Origin: Xenococcus sp. MO_188.B8
GTDB taxonomy: Bacteria; Cyanobacteriota; Cyanobacteriia; Cyanobacteriales; Xenococcaceae
DNA: 41,264 nucleotides
Assembly: GCA_030065615.1 (NCBI GenBank)
Contig: JASJDR010000058.1
Span: forward strand, 1 to 41,264
Reading direction: 5' to 3'
A model generated the notes under the pieces. It worked only from the letters and a program-made list of their open reading frames with translations, did no database searches and was not told the DNA's origin. A program made the translations under genes and the position numbers. Shown piece after piece: positions 8,652-17,323 of this stretch; within the stretch, counting starts at the first letter, position 1; the number at the start of each line of letters is the position of its first letter.

Positions 8652-9242
8652 ATGCCTAAAAATCGTTCTTCTTTAACTCGATCTCGAAGTCTAATTCAAC
8701 CCAAACCGCTGGGAATGGTTTTACAAGAAGCCCACTTAATTGCTTCTCCCAAAATTGAGGTGGCTTTAAAAGATCAGGAATATTATCCCTATTTACGTTT
8801 GGGCGAAATTTTAGTCATGCGAGGCTGGATTAAACAAGAAACCATTGATTTTTTCGTTCATGATTGGTGGGAACTGACAAAACAGAGAACAAGAAAGCGT
8901 CTGGGTTACTACTTACAAAAAGCTGCTCTACTGGAAGAAAAACATATTGAAGCCATACTAGAAGAGCAAAAAAAGATGGGAATTCGCTTTGGTTCGGTTG
9001 CTGTTCTTCAAGGATTACTAGATTCTGAAACTATTGATTTCTTCTTAATGAATTTATTTCCTCAAGAATTTGGTACATCATCTTTAATGGGTAAATCTCA
9101 GATCAAAAGTCGCAAATATCAACAATCATCCAACAGAGTTTTCATTCCAGATAACTTTAAACAAAATACTTATCAACGATTAGTCGCCAACCAACCTCAA
9201 ATAGAAGATATTGAAGCAACTGAAATCAGATGGATTGATTAA
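8652..9242 (+). CDS. Tandem MshEN/GspE_N-like domain protein (196 aa)
   Basis: This protein consists mostly of the module found in the divergent neighbour. Four half-motifs are visible: PLGMVLQEAHLIASPKIEVA, RLGEILVMRGWIKQETIDFF, RLGYYLQKAALLEEKHIEAI and RFGSVAVLQGLLDSETIDFF. Here the RLG/RFG signature is retained in three of four, closer than its neighbour to the c-di-GMP-binding MshEN consensus. The C-terminal 50 residues are polar and probably disordered. The first 15 residues are basic and Ser/Arg-rich. There is no ATPase or pilus motif. The ATG at 8652 lacks a strong ribosome-binding site. A c-di-GMP receptor role is an inference that needs binding data. Confidence 0.75.
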   Translation: MPKNRSSLTRSRSLIQPKPLGMVLQEAHLIASPKIEVALKDQEYYPYLRLGEILVMRGWIKQETIDFFVHDWWELTKQRTRKRLGYYLQKAALLEEKHIEAILEEQKKMGIRFGSVAVLQGLLDSETIDFFLMNLFPQEFGTSSLMGKSQIKSRKYQQSSNRVFIPDNFKQNTYQRLVANQPQIEDIEATEIRWID

Positions 9243-9725
9243 TTTTTTTACAATATTATGGATGATTATTAAATTTAATTCGCTCTGAACTACAAACTCA
9301 CTCAATTTTTCGAAGTGCCCAGATGTTAAGTACATATATGATATAGTCTATTGAAGCATTGAAACTTCAAAAGAAATTACAGCTCCTATCTATAAAGATT
9401 TTGCCTTCAAATGTGTGGCTGGATCTGAAGAGTTACTTATTTCGTCACTAAAATCACTGACAAATCACCCAAGATCTATAACGCTTGAATAAATAATATT
9501 CTATCGCTCTTGATAGAATTGTTAAATTTAAGGAAGCTGGTAAAAACTCCAGATCTAAAATGCATGCAGTCTAGAGTTTTTTCTTTAATCCATTTTAATC
9601 TTCTATGGAGAACATAATTCTATGTAACCCAGAATAGAGGTTAAGTCACTCATATTATTGTTTATTATCAACCAAATCGTTGGATAAATGGTCTTAGTGA
9701 GTTTTGAGTGTCCAATTCTAATGAG
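9243..9725. other. Intergenic region with a terminator-like hairpin
   Basis: No gene is visible. At 9545-9578, AACTCCAGA and TCTAGAGTT form a 9-bp stem with one mismatch, followed by a T-rich run at 9577-9586. It could end plus-strand transcription, either from the gene at 8652 or from an unrecognised short RNA in 9300-9545. Confidence 0.45.
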
Positions 9726-10037
9726 TCATTTCTTAAGTTGGTGATAAAAAAATAGACTCAGATGCTCACCAATGAATGGCACAGCAAAGAGAAATGATCC
9801 TAGAATAACCAACTTAATTAATAAGGGACTAGACAGAAAAATCAAAAGAAAAATGGAAGCAGCAGCTATCTTAATAGCTAGAGAGAGTACTTCATCTTTA
9901 GCTTGAAAACTAAGATAGATCACTAAACCGATAGTTAAAAGTCCGACACAGGATAAGATGACACTCATAATTATAAATTCGGTAATTGGCGTAAGCTTTG
10001 GGACAGATATGTTGTTATTAACATAATATAAAATCAT
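9726..10037 (-). CDS. Small membrane protein (103 aa)
   Basis: The protein has three probable membrane helices: about residues 20-45 (FIIMSVILSCVGLLTIGLVIYLS), 53-70 and 72-92, and it ends in a basic HQLKK tail. I do not recognise a family. A second ATG at residue 24 is possible but would cut into helix 1, so the upstream ATG is preferred. It stands alone, with long intergenic regions on both sides. Confidence 0.55.
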   Translation of the reverse strand: MILYYVNNNISVPKLTPITEFIIMSVILSCVGLLTIGLVIYLSFQAKDEVLSLAIKIAAASIFLLIFLSSPLLIKLVILGSFLFAVPFIGEHLSLFFYHQLKK

Positions 10038-10152
10038 CTGAGAAAATGATAATTGATGTTAAGAGAAAGTAACATTACAGCTATCCGTTACTTAAATGCC
10101 ACTTTTTCCTTTTAAATTTAAAAAAATTATTGTATAAATTAAGAATCTGATC

Positions 10153-10227
10153 GTGTCTTTAATTATTGCCCTGATAATTATATCTGTGGCCTATATCTTG
10201 TTGCTAGAATACCAATTTAGTAATTAA
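10153..10227 (+). CDS. Candidate 24-residue single-helix membrane peptide
   Basis: A GTG-initiated frame reads (M)SLIIALIIISVAYILLLEY and then QFSN before a TAA. It is a near-perfect single membrane helix with a polar C-terminus, like the tiny subunits of cyanobacterial photosynthetic complexes. I cannot match it to any named subunit. The ribosome-binding site is weak and AT-rich DNA makes such frames by chance, so this is only a candidate. Confidence 0.25.
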   Translation: MSLIIALIIISVAYILLLEYQFSN

Positions 10228-10802
10228 AATTGCTTAACATTTGAAAAGTAAGTGCTGAAACTTTTGTTTTTTATTAATTTAAATAATTTATATTTTTCTT
10301 CCTTTTGGTAAATGGCTAAAAGGAACTTTATTATTCTAATCTGTAAAAAAGATAACTAATAAAATCAGGTGTTCATAGCAGTTATGAATTAAGATTAATG
10401 CTCAAAGCCTCTATGATGAATCATGATTGAATAAGCCCTAAATTATCAATCTTTATGAAATGGCAACCACTGATACTCACTGCTGCGAAAAGTTTAACAA
10501 TTTTCTCCTCAAGCAAAACTACTAAAACCCAAGCACAGCAGGAAATAAAGCGAACATAAATAGTTCCTCTCAAGTAGTAGAAGTTGAATCCATTGCTTAT
10601 CCGCACAGGATAAAAATCACGGTCAGGATCTCAGCCCATGAGAGCCTTAAGGTGGCTCAAAACACGACCCTAGTCAAGGGCTAATTTCAGCGACCAGGCT
10701 AGGCGAGACCTTCGGTAGTCACTATCGCGAGACCTGACGGTAGACGCTGCGCGATCAGCATAAGCTGGCGCTGCGCGATCGCATAATATACTCCTAGAGC
10801 GT
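10228..10802. other. Non-coding region with HIP1-rich GC islands
   Basis: A 61-codon minus-strand frame (10606-10421) has no supporting features. Between about 10680 and 10790 the AT-rich DNA gives way to a GC-rich patch in which CGCTGCGCGATC occurs twice, the second ending in a HIP1 site. Such patches flank mobile or repeat elements elsewhere in the window. Confidence 0.45.
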
Positions 10803-10979
10803 CGATTCAGTATTTATAAATTACTAGTTAGATGAGAGGGTGGAGTGTGGGAAGAAAAGGAAAAGAGGGAAGAAAGAGAAGGCAAAAAGCTTAACTTATC
10901 TTGATTCTCCCCACACCTCTCACACCCCCCACACTTCCCTATCCCTCTCAATTAATGATTGCTCTTGATTACTGAATCG
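10803..10979. repeat. MITE-like inverted-repeat unit (177 bp)
   Basis: CGATTCAGTA (10803-10812) and its exact reverse complement TACTGAATCG (10970-10979) bound this unit. Inside, GAGAGGG plus a G/A-rich purine arm (10834-10860) faces a C/T-rich arm with CACACTTCCC and CCCTCTC (10890-10949), giving a long imperfect stem. There is no coding capacity. Terminal inverted repeats with an internal stem are what one sees in MITEs and structured intergenic repeats. I see no convincing target-site duplication. Confidence 0.55.
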
Positions 10980-11228
10980 GTGTTCTAGCCCAACTGAAAC
11001 ATCCACCACAACATTTACCGCTCTCCTATAATTGACTCTTTTTTTATGCTTATACTCCGTCCGCTTACGGCAAGGTAATTCATTTTTCCGTAATTTTCTA
11101 ATTACGCATTAGTTACTTTTATAAAATTTACGAGACAAGGTTTCTAGCGTCTTTTCGATTTCAGATAATGAATAATTGTCGGGATGAGTAATTGGAAATT
11201 AAGTTTTGATCATCAAAAAAATCCGTAA

Positions 11229-12396
11229 GTTCGTGCGGTAGTTGGTGGCGGTGCAGTAAGTGTGTTCTATAAACAATTAAAAACTCAGCTTCCTCAAGGA
11301 ACTATTGTTTCTGTTGGTGAAGGGGAAAAACTTCTAGAGAAACTTGTCCAAGGTCAAGATTTCAGCGATGAGCGCTGTTATGTAGTGGGAAAAACTCAAC
11401 CTAGAAAGGGGATGATCTATGAATGGCCCACAGCTATTGAAAAAACAGCTTGTAATTATGAGTATATTCAAAGTATTTGGCCAGAATTTGACTATTATTT
11501 CCAAGAAAATGACTTTTACATTGGAGTACAGACCAAAAGAGGTTGTCCCCACAACTGCTGTTATTGCGTCTATACCGCAGTCGAAGGGAAACAAGTACGA
11601 ATTAATCCTGCCGATGAAGTTGTCAAGGAAATGCGTCAACTATATGACCGAGGAATTCGCAATTTCTGGTTGACTGACGCTACTTTTATTCCAGCAAAAA
11701 GATTTATTCCTGATGCGATAGAACTATTGCAGAAAATACTTGATTCTGGAATGAAAAATATTCACTGGGCTAGCTATATTCGCGCTGACAATCTCACTGC
11801 CGAATTATGCGATTTGATGGTTAAAACCGGCATGAATTACTTTGAAATCGGGATTACTAGCGGTTCTCAAGAGTTGGTTCGTAAAATGCGTATGGGTTAC
11901 AATCTGCGTACTGTTTTACAAAATTGTCGGGATTTAAAAAACGCCGGCTTTAATGATTTAGTTTCAGTTAATTACTCTTTTAATGTGATTGATAAAACCT
12001 ATGACACGATTCGGCAAACCATTGCCTATCATCGAGAATTAGAAAGAATTTTTGGCGCAGATAAAATAGAGCCAGCTATTTTCTTTATTGGATTACAACC
12101 CCATACCCATCTAGAAGAATATGCATTAGAGAATAATATTTTAAAGCCAGGTTATAACCCCATGAGTTTAATGCCCTGGACTGCTAAGAAATTACTCTGG
12201 AATCCTGAACCTTTAGGTTCTTTTTTCGGGGAAGTTTTTCGGGGAAGTTTGTTTACAAGCTTGGAACATAAATCCTCATGATTTCGGAAGGGAAGTGCTA
12301 AGAATCTTAGAAGACAAATTAGGTTATGCGCCTCTTGAGGAAGCTTTAGCAGCACCACTTGGGGGATCAAAAAAAATGTTAGTTAAAGTTCGCTAA
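11229..12396 (+). pseudogene. B12-binding-type radical SAM protein, truncated and frameshifted
   Basis: The frame opens at 11229 (VRAVVGGGAVSVFYKQL), the end of a cobalamin-binding-like Rossmann domain whose first half is missing. The radical SAM core follows, with the CX3CX2C cluster motif GCPHNCCYC near 11545-11570. The frame breaks at 12225-12250, where TTCGGGGAAGTTT is present twice in tandem. Removing one copy rejoins the frame as GSFFGEVCLQAW and continues through NINPHDFGREVLRILEDKLG to a TAA at 12396. Intact relatives are about 500 aa or longer; some cyanobacterial ones are annotated as photosystem II high-light acclimation radical SAM proteins. The only starts are internal (GTG 11262). 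Both lesions indicate a dead gene. Confidence 0.85.
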
Positions 12397-12678
12397 AAAA
12401 GTATTAGTCTAATTTAATAGGGAGTCAAATCTGAAACTCAAATCAACAATAAGAGTAATAAGAACATCAAATTAGTAATCTTTTAATTGTCGATGAAACA
12501 ACTAGGACAGAAGAAACGTCAAAATCTCCACAATAGGCATTGATGAAACTCCGTCGCCTTGCGTCAGTGTGGTTCATAATCTTAATCTATATTAAATCTA
12601 AAAGAGATGAGAAAAAACGTCATTATGATTTAAGTTGGGCATATAGAATAAGTAGTAGACAATAAACAACTCAAATCA

Positions 12679-15258
12679 TTGTTTAGTGACCGTAAAAAAT
12701 TTATCAATAGGCTTAAGAGTCTTACTATCAAAGAAGTTTTGCTCTGGCGGTGGTTACCTGCATTTGTTTGGTTGAGTATCTCAGCCGCGACCCTGATGCT
12801 TTGGAAAGCCTTAGCAGACAAAGACCTGACCACTAGACAACATCTGGTGGAATTTGCTGCTGCAAGTGTCAAGCAGGAAGTTAACACACAGATGCGAAAT
12901 CGTTTTCAAGCGCTAGAACGAATCAGGCAGCGCTGGATGATCAGGGGTGGAACACCGCAAATCGAATGGGAAGTTGATGCTCAGAACTATCTTAGAGATT
13001 ATCCTGGATTCCAGGCAATTGAATGGATCGACCCTGACTTTTATGTGCGCTGGATTGTCCCAAGAGCAGGCAATGAAGCCGCTCAAAATCTCAATTTGGC
13101 CTTTGAGCCGCGAAGAAAAGCTGCCCTCGAAGCAGCACGCCAGAAGGATACTGTAACCGTAACGCGAACCATTAATCTCGTTCAAGGAGGCAAGGGTTTT
13201 CTCGTTTATGTCCCGATTTTCTTGAACAATAACAAAATAAAGGAAACTCCTGACTCGCAACAAAACTCCTTTGATGGATTTATTCTCGGTGTTTTTCGCC
13301 TTCAATCATTGCTCGATACCTTGCTAGACGAAAATGTAGCTCCTGGTTATGCCTTGGCTATTGCCGATGGAGGGGAAGAAATATACCGCCGTAGCTTCTC
13401 TGAGAATGATCGGCAAACAGAAATCCAATGGTCACAGGAGACAGAAATTAATTTTGAAGGAGTTACCTGGCAGCTAAGAGTCTGGCCAACAAGTGGTTTA
13501 GTGGCTGCAGAACAATCCTTATTGCCCAAATTTGTCTTAAGTGTAGGATTGATAATGGCAATACTCGTAGCATTGGCAGTTTATCTAGCTCAAACAGCTC
13601 AAAGACGAACCCAGCAAGTTGAAATCATCAACTATAAGTTAACCAAAGAGATTGTAGAGCGTCAAAAGACTTCTTCCGCACTACAAGAACAGGAATCTAC
13701 TCTCCGCAGTTTTTTTCACAGTTCCCCTTTTATGATGGGCATTGTCGAACTGACAGATGATGATATTTTGCATATTGCTGGTAATCAAGCTACAGCAGTT
13801 TTTTTTGGTGTCACACCAGAAGCCATGAATAATCAATTGGCCAGTAGTTTTGGGATGCCAGCTGCACAATTGCGCAAATGGATTCAACATTCCCATGAAA
13901 GCCAAACAACGGGTAGTCCAGTTCACTTCGAACATCCTCATAAGACAGAAAGCAACACTAGGTGGTTATCCGCTACAGTTGCTCCGATTATAAAAACTCA
14001 GGGAATGAGAGCGCGTTTTTCCTACATAGTTGAAGATATTACGGTTCGCAAACAAGCAGAAAATATTCTCAAGCAGAGTAAAAGGGAATTAGAAATTCTG
14101 GTAGCAGAAAGAACAGCAGCTCTTAGACAAGTCAACGAGAGTTTAAAACAGGAGCTTAAAGAACGTCTCCAGGCTGAGGCTAATTTGAGGGAATTAGAAC
14201 GTCGCTGGCGAACACTACTGGAAAATGTCCGCTTAGTAGTTGTCGGGTTAAATCGCGATGCTCAGGTGGAATATGCCAATCCCTTCTTTCTGGAATTAAC
14301 TAAATACGCTCAAGAAGAAGTTGTGAATCAATATTGGTTTCATGCTTTTGTGCCCCAGTCCCAGCTTCAGCAAGCAGAACAAACTTTTCAAGAAATTTTA
14401 GATGAACAATTTCATCCTCACTATCAACACTCCATTTTGACTAAGTCGGGAGCAGAAAAAATTATTGCTTGGAACAGTACTTTGCTGCGGAATATTAAGG
14501 GAGAAGTCAACGGAATAATGAGTATTGGGTTAGATATTACTGAGCGTTATGCTATTGAACAAATGAAAGACGAGTTTATTTCCGTTGCCAGTCACGAAAT
14601 GCGTACTCCTCTAACTTCAATTCATGGAGTCATCCAGTTCCTAGAAGCTGGACGTTTGGGTAGTCTTTCCCCAGCAGGAAAAGAGATGATTAATTTAGCG
14701 CTGAGAAATACAGAGCGCTTGATCTCTCTTCTAAACGATGTTCTTGACCTAGAACGAATGGAATCTGGGAAAGAGCAGATTGAAAGACAATGCTGTGATA
14801 GTGCAGAGCTGATTAATCAAGCTATAGAGATTATTCACTATATGGCTCAAGAGCATCAAACCGTTATCAAAACGAATTCTCAATCTATTAAACTCTGGGC
14901 TGATCCAGAGCGTATTCTCCAGACCCTAACCAATTTAATTAGCAATGCCATTAAGTTTTCTGCTGTTGGCAGTACCATTTGGATAATGTCTCAACAAGAG
15001 AATCAAAAGGTTCTCTTCACCGTTAAAGATCAAGGTAGAGGCATTCCCCCTGACAAACTGGAAAGTATCTTCGAGCGTTTTCATCAGGTAGATGCCACAG
15101 ATGCCCGCAAGAAAGGAGGAACTGGCTTGGGGCTAGCAATTTGTCGGAGCATTGTCGAGCAACACGGCGGAAGAATTTGGGTTGAAAGTGTTTATGGGCA
15201 GGGTAGCAGTTTCTACTTTTCCTTACCCATAAAAGTTTCTGAAGTTAAAAATACTTAA
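12679..15258 (+). CDS. Membrane sensor histidine kinase (CHASE-PAS-PAS-HisKA-HATPase)
   Basis: Order of parts: TM1 about residues 22-44; an extracytoplasmic CHASE-like domain about 60-265, with PGFQAIEWIDPDFYVRWIVP (109-128); TM2 about 285-305; a coiled coil; PAS about 338-458; a long coiled coil 460-510; PAS about 512-625; HisKA with the phospho-accepting His639 in SVASHEMRTPLTS; and a HATPase_c with NLISNAIKF, DQGRGIPP and GGTGLGLAI. CHASE domains sense small ligands in other systems; the ligand here is unknown. The start is a TTG at 12679. An in-frame stop lies at 12649-12651 and no ATG precedes TM1. No response regulator is adjacent, so this is an orphan kinase. It is intact. Confidence 0.93.
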   Translation: MFSDRKKFINRLKSLTIKEVLLWRWLPAFVWLSISAATLMLWKALADKDLTTRQHLVEFAAASVKQEVNTQMRNRFQALERIRQRWMIRGGTPQIEWEVDAQNYLRDYPGFQAIEWIDPDFYVRWIVPRAGNEAAQNLNLAFEPRRKAALEAARQKDTVTVTRTINLVQGGKGFLVYVPIFLNNNKIKETPDSQQNSFDGFILGVFRLQSLLDTLLDENVAPGYALAIADGGEEIYRRSFSENDRQTEIQWSQETEINFEGVTWQLRVWPTSGLVAAEQSLLPKFVLSVGLIMAILVALAVYLAQTAQRRTQQVEIINYKLTKEIVERQKTSSALQEQESTLRSFFHSSPFMMGIVELTDDDILHIAGNQATAVFFGVTPEAMNNQLASSFGMPAAQLRKWIQHSHESQTTGSPVHFEHPHKTESNTRWLSATVAPIIKTQGMRARFSYIVEDITVRKQAENILKQSKRELEILVAERTAALRQVNESLKQELKERLQAEANLRELERRWRTLLENVRLVVVGLNRDAQVEYANPFFLELTKYAQEEVVNQYWFHAFVPQSQLQQAEQTFQEILDEQFHPHYQHSILTKSGAEKIIAWNSTLLRNIKGEVNGIMSIGLDITERYAIEQMKDEFISVASHEMRTPLTSIHGVIQFLEAGRLGSLSPAGKEMINLALRNTERLISLLNDVLDLERMESGKEQIERQCCDSAELINQAIEIIHYMAQEHQTVIKTNSQSIKLWADPERILQTLTNLISNAIKFSAVGSTIWIMSQQENQKVLFTVKDQGRGIPPDKLESIFERFHQVDATDARKKGGTGLGLAICRSIVEQHGGRIWVESVYGQGSSFYFSLPIKVSEVKNT

Positions 15259-15340
15259 AGCCACTATATCGGTGGCCATGTATGGCAACAATTCATAAAC
15301 AATCGAGATCGCAGTTGAATATTTGACTCAAAGGCAGGGT

Positions 15341-15423
15341 CGCACCGCTCTCTTGGTCAGCGTTCCCTTGCGGAGGAAACCTCCGCGGGGTCTGACCGCT
15401 TTTACGGCGGTGTAAGGGTGACT
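15341..15423. repeat. Nested palindromic interspersed repeat, copy 2
   Basis: This is near-identical to 61-143, differing at one base near its right end (AGGGTG for ACGGTG), with the same three nested stems. It lies between the convergent kinase and natD genes, a typical site for structured repeats that may also act as a transcription barrier. Confidence 0.9.
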
Positions 15424-15457
15424 TCCGCGCAGCGTTACTAGGTAATTGATTGGCCAC

Positions 15458-16576
15458 TTATCTTCCCAAAGTAAGTTCTTCTTTTTTACCCAAAATACCT
15501 TGAGGTCGCCACATCATTAAAATCATTAAAATTAGTCCAATTACCATAATCCGAAACGCGCCTAATTGGGCATTATCAAACCAACCTAATTGTGGTAGAT
15601 AGAAGCGAGTTAGAGCATCATAAGCCCAAAAGATAATCACTCCTAACAGAGTTCCTGGGTTACTCCCGGCACCCCCTAAAACAACCATTGTCCAAACGTT
15701 AAAGGTTACTAGGGGTTGAAAATTACTGGGATAGACATTAGTTAGTTGCCAAGCGTAAAAAGCCCCTGCAATACCAGCGATCGCGCCTCCTAACATAAAA
15801 GATTGTAATTTATACCAAAACACGTTCTTGCCTAAGGCTCTAGGGATTTCCTCATCTTCCCGAATCGCTTTGAGCACTCTACCCCAAGGAGATTTAACTA
15901 GTAGCTGTAAGCCCCAATAAATGATGGCTAAAGCTAATAAAACAAGTAACATCAAACCAGCTTTATAGTTATAGTTGACCAGAGCAATACAACCATTGAT
16001 ATATACCGTCAAAATCAAAGCAAAACCGATCGCACCGTAAATCAATAAACTAATGCGGTTCGTTGGTTGATAACTTTTGCCTTGGATTCTGCTGCCTTCC
16101 CGCCACTGCGATCGCAATCCCGTGTATAATTGCCATAGGGCAAAGATTGCCAAAGCTGTTAATAATCCTAACAACACTATTTTTCCGAGCAAACCTGGGT
16201 CATAGTTCGCTAAGGGCAAGGGAAAACGCTGTACACCAAAAGAACCTCTGGTTAGCCATTCTTCATTCAAGGCTATTAACCGGATTAACTCGGAAACCCC
16301 AATGGTGACAATTGCCAGATAATCTTCTCGTAATCGCAAAGTAGAGATTCCAATCAGTAAACCTAGCAAAGCTGCGATCGCTGCACCAATAATTACCGCT
16401 AGCAATAAAGGTACGCCTTGAGAACTTAATAGAACAGTGGCATAAGCCCCTACCGTCATAAAAGCGACATGACCAAAATTAATTAAGCCAGTAAAACCCC
16501 ATTGCAAGTTCAAGCCTAGGGCAAAAATCCCAAATAAACCAGCCGAAATTGTCAAAAAAACTAAATAGCCAACCAT
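15458..16576 (-). CDS. natD: Branched-chain/neutral amino acid ABC transporter permease, LivM/NatD type
   Basis: This is one of the two membrane subunits of the N-I neutral amino acid transporter of cyanobacteria (NatABCDE), which imports hydrophobic amino acids. LivM-family hallmarks are visible: GLNLQWGFTGLINFGHVAFM (21-40), TLRLREDYLAIVTIGVSELIR and SPWGRVLKAIREDEEIPRALGK, the ABC-coupling EAA-like loop. GTLLGVIIFWAYDALTRF follows, then MMWRPQGILGKKEEL at the end. About nine membrane helices fit its hydropathy. The length (372 aa) equals what I recall for NatD. No natA, natB, natC or natE lies nearby, so its partners must be elsewhere, which is usual in cyanobacteria. Confidence 0.88.
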   Translation of the reverse strand: MVGYLVFLTISAGLFGIFALGLNLQWGFTGLINFGHVAFMTVGAYATVLLSSQGVPLLLAVIIGAAIAALLGLLIGISTLRLREDYLAIVTIGVSELIRLIALNEEWLTRGSFGVQRFPLPLANYDPGLLGKIVLLGLLTALAIFALWQLYTGLRSQWREGSRIQGKSYQPTNRISLLIYGAIGFALILTVYINGCIALVNYNYKAGLMLLVLLALAIIYWGLQLLVKSPWGRVLKAIREDEEIPRALGKNVFWYKLQSFMLGGAIAGIAGAFYAWQLTNVYPSNFQPLVTFNVWTMVVLGGAGSNPGTLLGVIIFWAYDALTRFYLPQLGWFDNAQLGAFRIMVIGLILMILMMWRPQGILGKKEELTLGR

Positions 16577-16667
16577 TTATTATGTTTGCAGATGCATAAA
16601 TTCCCATAGCAGCCGATTGTAATGATTAAATCTAGCTAAGTCAATTCTTGATTACGGAAACCTCTTG

Positions 16668-16705
16668 ACGTTCTCCCTAGCCTGAAGGCGTGGGGATTCT
16701 AACCA
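16668..16705. mobile_element. IS200/IS605-like end fragment
   Basis: The segment with TTCTCCCTAGCCTGAAGGCG and then TGGGGATTCTAACC resembles sequences I associate with the ends of IS200/IS605 elements in cyanobacteria. There is no transposase beside it. I regard it as a scar of excision or decay. Confidence 0.35.
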
Positions 16706-16733
16706 TTACTAATTAGACTTTCTCTTTCTTTGA

Positions 16734-16775
16734 GTCGAAGGTACTCCGCCCTTTCAGGGCGGAGCCTGCTTCGAC
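16734..16775. repeat. Nested palindrome
   Basis: GTCGAAG (16734-16740) pairs with CTTCGAC (16769-16775). Inside, CTCCGCCCT (16744-16752) pairs perfectly with AGGGCGGAG (16756-16764) around TTC. It abuts the stop codon of the gene at 16780. The layered design resembles the 83-bp repeat. Confidence 0.8.
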
Positions 16776-16779
16776 TTCG

Positions 16780-17070
16780 TCAACCAAGAGCGCTCTCTAC
16801 ATCGCCTGTGTTGGTCGAACAATCCGCATCTGGAATTTCATACCAAACGCGCATAAATTGATAGAAAAAAGGTTCTTCGGCTAAAAAACGAGTTTTCTCA
16901 TCATCAATATCTCGCAAGACTACAGTCTCGATATTAATCAGCTTGACCTTATTTTCTGAGAGCCATTGATTAACATGACTGAGCAAGGAACTAAATTTTT
17001 CGTACTTATCTTCAGAGAAAAATCCTTTTTGTTCAATAGTTTGGGGAAAAAAGTCTTTAAAATAAATCAT
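16780..17070 (-). CDS. Small hypothetical protein with an FMRVWY-type motif (96 aa)
   Basis: The ATG at 17070 (MIYFKDFFPQTIEQKGFFSE) is preferred over a TTG 15 bases upstream. The central part reads VKLINIETVVLRDIDDEK and later FFYQFMRVWYEIP. Cyanobacteria carry a family of about 80-100 aa with the same layout (VINVETVVLP... QFIRVWY), whose function is unknown to me. The tail after RVWYEIPD (ADCSTNTGDVESALG) is low in similarity to that pattern and runs up to a palindromic repeat, so the repeat may have altered the natural C-terminus. Confidence 0.65.
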   Translation of the reverse strand: MIYFKDFFPQTIEQKGFFSEDKYEKFSSLLSHVNQWLSENKVKLINIETVVLRDIDDEKTRFLAEEPFFYQFMRVWYEIPDADCSTNTGDVESALG

Positions 17071-17323
17071 AATCAGTAATTTCAATTATCTGTGATGACC
17101 GTCATTTTGCTGATCATTAAATCTTCTTGACTAGATAATAAAATCCTCATTCATATTAGAATTATCATGATATTTACGGGATTCTCTCATTATTTATTTC
17201 GTGGGAGCAATTGACTCTTGTGGGTACTATTACCTAGAATGGCTCTTAAGCTCAAAGTATTGTAACTGAGACCCTAAAATTCTTAAGAGTCTCTTAAATT
17301 AAGATGAGGATAAATAATCAACA

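Noticed and set aside
10421..10606. 61-codon minus-strand frame
   Set aside because: Composition and context look like chance in AT-rich DNA next to repeats.
15259..15285. Hairpin GCCAC/GTGGC after the histidine kinase as a terminator
   Set aside because: Short stem with no following T-run; support is too weak.
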